From Apostichopus japonicus (Eukaryota > Echinodermata > Holothuroidea > Aspidochirotida > Stichopodidae): 64,000 bases of DNA. Made by a program: the position numbers and the translations under genes. Of this stretch, positions 60,801 to 64,000 are shown one piece after another (position 1 is the stretch's first letter; every line of letters begins with the position of its first letter). Location of the stretch: NCBI RefSeq assembly GCF_037975245.1, contig NC_092569.1, positions 8,767,501 through 8,831,500 on the forward strand, in the 5' to 3' direction. The notes under the pieces are model-generated. The model was not told the origin of the DNA. It saw only the letters and a program-made list of their open reading frames with translations, and searched no databases.

Positions 60801-63116
60801 ATATTTGTTTATGTTCGGTTGATGACGTTGTTGAAATTCACCTTTTGTCTCAAAAAAGCTTGATCTGCATAGACCCCGGCTACTATGCGAAAGTCTACTG
60901 ACAGAGACTTATAGATTGCATACAGCGGTCACTCCAATGTGAAGTGCAAAAACGGCCAGAAGACCTTTTGTGCCAAGGAACAACGAATCCTGTCGTCTGC
61001 TTCTTCTATGTACATTTGTGTACATTTCTGATAAACTGCGTGCTTTCCAGCTGCAGTTTGCAAGGGATGTGGTAGCTATTCAATCATGACATTAGTGATC
61101 GTTATGTACATATTCAAGGAGTGTTATAAGTATAGTGCTACAAGGGAGCATGTCACATGACCTTCCCTGGTTGGTACGTTTTTTGGCGCGTCTCCTCATT
61201 GACATAGTCGGTCCAGGTTAATGTTTATGCCGATGGCCTGGGCATCAGGTGGCATACTCCTATTGGAGTCTATATCCATCCGTTCGAAGTGCCAAAAAGC
61301 AGCAGGAGAACATCTTTTCTGACCTGTTATTAATCATGATCTATTTTTTTGTGGCTTGCATGTTCAAGAATATGAATGGAAGTACATGTGGTGAGAAAAT
61401 TGGGTCAATTGAGGCAATTTTAGACCCCTCTAGGCCTCCCAGGAGCAGCGTAGGAAAATTGTTTACTACTGAGTGAAGAGGCTTATTTACAAGTGACGAA
61501 AACTTTCGGCTCGGATACCAAAAAATCTACATCGTCATCATACGGAATATTGATGGTGCCATGAAAGGCCAACTTGTCAGCTATCCGGTGATGCATCATG
61601 GGTAGCGTTTAGCTAGTAAAAACTTCTATCTAGACTTAGAGACCACAGTACTTTTGTGATTTAATTGGTAAGTCAACGGGGCTTTTAATGGGCGTATGCT
61701 ACCATCAAATTGCAAGTTTGAAGTTATCACACTGAGAGTCATCCCAAGATTCAATTCCCACTTTGCGTTCAAAATATTCTCTGCGGCACTTGCCCGAGAG
61801 AATATAAGTGGTATGACAGATGTATAATAAATTATTAAAAAACAACCGGGATTAATTTTAATTTATTTATTTTGCCTTACATGGAATCCACGGAGACAAG
61901 GACTTTCTTTCACAGACTCAATTCTTTTAGTGCCGTAACAGCTGCATCTATTTGAATTGAATCGAGTTGTTTTCTGACTGCTCTTCGTTTAACTTTCTTC
62001 CCTCTGCATTAATACAAGTGTGTGTTTTCATGTTGCTGTTTGTTTCCTTTTATATTATGTGCATCTTAAAGCAGCTGATAGATGTGACTTTCAATTTGAT
62101 TAGGTACAGCCCAAATGGTGCACCAGTCGCGAACGTATGTTGTTCTCGTCGAACAAGGATGCATCTAGAATACACAGAGTTGTTATACCTCGATGAAGGC
62201 TTTTTAGCGGGTAGCGATTTCCCCCCCCCCCCCAAACAGGTTTGCAATCGTTTGTAAATAGTCGTAACATGCTTCGGAGGGTTAAGCTGACCAATTCTCA
62301 TGGGCTTCCGCAAAGTGAAAGTGTGTGTATGTGTGTGAGTTGGGGTGGGGTGCACTTTCTTGGAAAATCAAAGAAGCAAGCAAAAAAGCAAGAAATACAT
62401 CAAATGCAACAGCTTCCGGAGCCTTCTCCTCTGAATCGCACTGGGGCTTTCAAAAACGTTCCAGTAACATTAAATTCCTCTCTGAAATGTATTTTTGTAC
62501 TTCGAAATAACTATCAGAGTACAAACAATATCTGAAAAGTGAAAATATCCCGAGGACTCCCACCAAGGTTTGAATGATGCATTCAGAAGAAAATAATTTG
62601 ATCTCTGTCAGAGATGATTTTCTAGCTTTCTAATGGTCACGAGAGCAAACAGAACCGATGCCGCTACCGCAAATCAGTTCATGTAAGCACTTCTCTCTTT
62701 GCAGAAATCAAAATACGTCCATTGTTGGACTGTTAGGACTATTATTTCTTTCCCGGTCATATCCCAGCATATATCCATGCTATTGACTTCGACATTGCTG
62801 TAAATAGTAGATCAACTTACTTTGTCGACTACTATAATCTGTTAAATCTTGATAACTTTTGTTTAGAACCATCTTTGTTAATTAAAGGGAATGAATAAAT
62901 GAATTTACATCTCTATTCGTCAATACGAGTACACAGAGTATTATACTCGGTATCACCCATTGAGGGTATTCTAGTCAAAGCACAATGACTCCCCAAGAAT
63001 ACAGACATTGACCTCTCAAACAAACAAAAGATGATAAAAATTCCCTTTCCATTGATATGAGTATTTATTAAGTACCATCTTTTTGATTAACAAATGACAC
63101 TCTTTGTAATTACCCG
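60801..63116. other. No gene recognised
   Basis: Mixed sequence with short frames on both strands that show no family resemblance, a C-run at 62221-62233 and a GT-rich patch near 62322-62350. It may be the 5' region of a divergent neighbour, but no exon is supported. Confidence 0.45.
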
Positions 63117-63172
63117 CAGTATAGGTCAAGATTATGCAAGTCTTAAGACTTGCATAATCTTGACCTATACTG
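63117..63172. repeat. Perfect 56-bp palindrome
   Basis: CAGTATAGGTCAAGATTATG then CAAGTCTT is followed immediately by its exact reverse complement, with no spacer; the centre is CTTAAG. It could extrude a cruciform. Confidence 0.97.
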
Positions 63173-64000
63173 TGTGTCCGTAGTGTATTGTACACGATTG
63201 TATTGGCAAGTTCACATAGTACGTATAATTCAACTGATGACTACCAAAAAGATAGAGAATTAAGTGAAGTTAACATTCTATGAACCAAATATGAACAAAT
63301 CAATTTCAAGACGTTAAAACTTTGCTATTAAATTAGTTCGTCTTTGAATGTGTGTTACTATAGTGTGTAGCCTATCCACACATTCAATGTTGATGAAGAG
63401 GGTTACTGCCTACCACGTCTGAATAGTCTAACTGTTAGTGTTATATAATGAAAAATTGAAGGGAATTTAATTTCATATAATTATTAAATTAATTAACTAG
63501 AATATGAATAGTTCATGAGAAAATGATACCAATAAAGGTTACAAAAGTGAAAAATCGTAAAAAGAAGAGTCTTGAAATATGTTGATTACGTTGCTTACAA
63601 ATCTAAGAGCGATGTTAAATTGATTTAAAGTATAAGAAGCTAAATAAGTGATAGGTCGTCAGGATTGTACTACATCAGGTTATATTCTGGCGAAGCATAA
63701 AAATATAAGCATGTTTACCTTTTGAATTTGGAAATGTGTTACTTCTCAGCTTAAAAACTAAAATATTCACAGTATTTGCAATTCTTTCTATTCAAAAGTC
63801 TGCTACAAATCAAGGTACACGTGAAGAAATAGCATCTTGCATACGATAAGCTGACATCGCACACTCTCACATTATAATTGACTTCTGATGATGAGAAGCT
63901 GACATCGCAATGAAACACTACTTAGCCACAACTTGCACTTGGTAATTTTAAGATGCTAACTATGGGAATTTAATGATTCACGTTAAGGAATGGTTTCACT
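63173..64000. other. No gene recognised
   Basis: AT-rich. AAGCTGACATCGCA occurs twice (63847 and 63896). Confidence 0.5.

Noticed and set aside
62050-62355. 101-codon minus-strand frame near the right end
   Set aside because: Contains CA-repeat and C-run translations (THTHT, GGGG); no recognisable domain.

Overview
The window is eukaryotic: AT-rich DNA with short exons bounded by GT-AG introns, no bacterial-style operons, and many micro- and minisatellites. One gene explains nearly all of the protein-coding signal. It is RTEL1 (regulator of telomere elongation helicase 1), on the minus strand. I reconstructed 30 consecutive coding exons by eye, from the ATG at 57604 down to 13997. Every splice junction keeps reading phase, giving 990 residues plus one base. 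Walker A, the four iron-sulfur cysteines, the DEAH box, motifs V and VI, a basic patch and the first harmonin-homology domain are all present in order. The protein is animal RTEL1. With the tRNA-derived SINE, hAT and mariner-like elements, it suggests a marine invertebrate, probably a deuterostome such as an echinoderm. The exact taxon cannot be read from the sequence.

Layout: 1-8342 holds no recognisable gene. It contains a hAT-type non-autonomous element (3138-4110) with a perfect 8-bp target duplication, and a 3-kb composite repeat (about 5270-8342) built on a 398-bp tandem unit. 8343-13996 is probably the 3' part of RTEL1 (introns and uncertain C-terminal exons); the true end of the gene was not found. 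13997-57640 is RTEL1. Most of its larger introns carry a different minisatellite (20, 35, 87, 150, 57, 30, 29 and about 47 bp units), plus a SINE inside the 150-bp array and a mariner-like MITE in the intron between exons 1 and 2. 57641-60592 is upstream or a 5'UTR intron with an interstitial TTAGGG-like tract. About 60593-60800 is the best candidate promoter region. 60800-64000 has no recognisable gene but holds a perfect 56-bp palindrome.

No second gene, rRNA, CRISPR array or intact transposase/reverse transcriptase was recognised. Points most worth a second look: the telomere-like G-rich tract beside the telomere-helicase gene; ordered AGGTCA half-site clusters (DR4-DR5-DR1) repeated in the 398-bp units; a 70-bp duplication that copies part of the DEAH-box exon with its splice donor; the 56-bp palindrome; and the near-universal occupation of introns by private minisatellites, two of which keep long frames open. 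All coordinates and splice sites were derived by eye and not checked with software.
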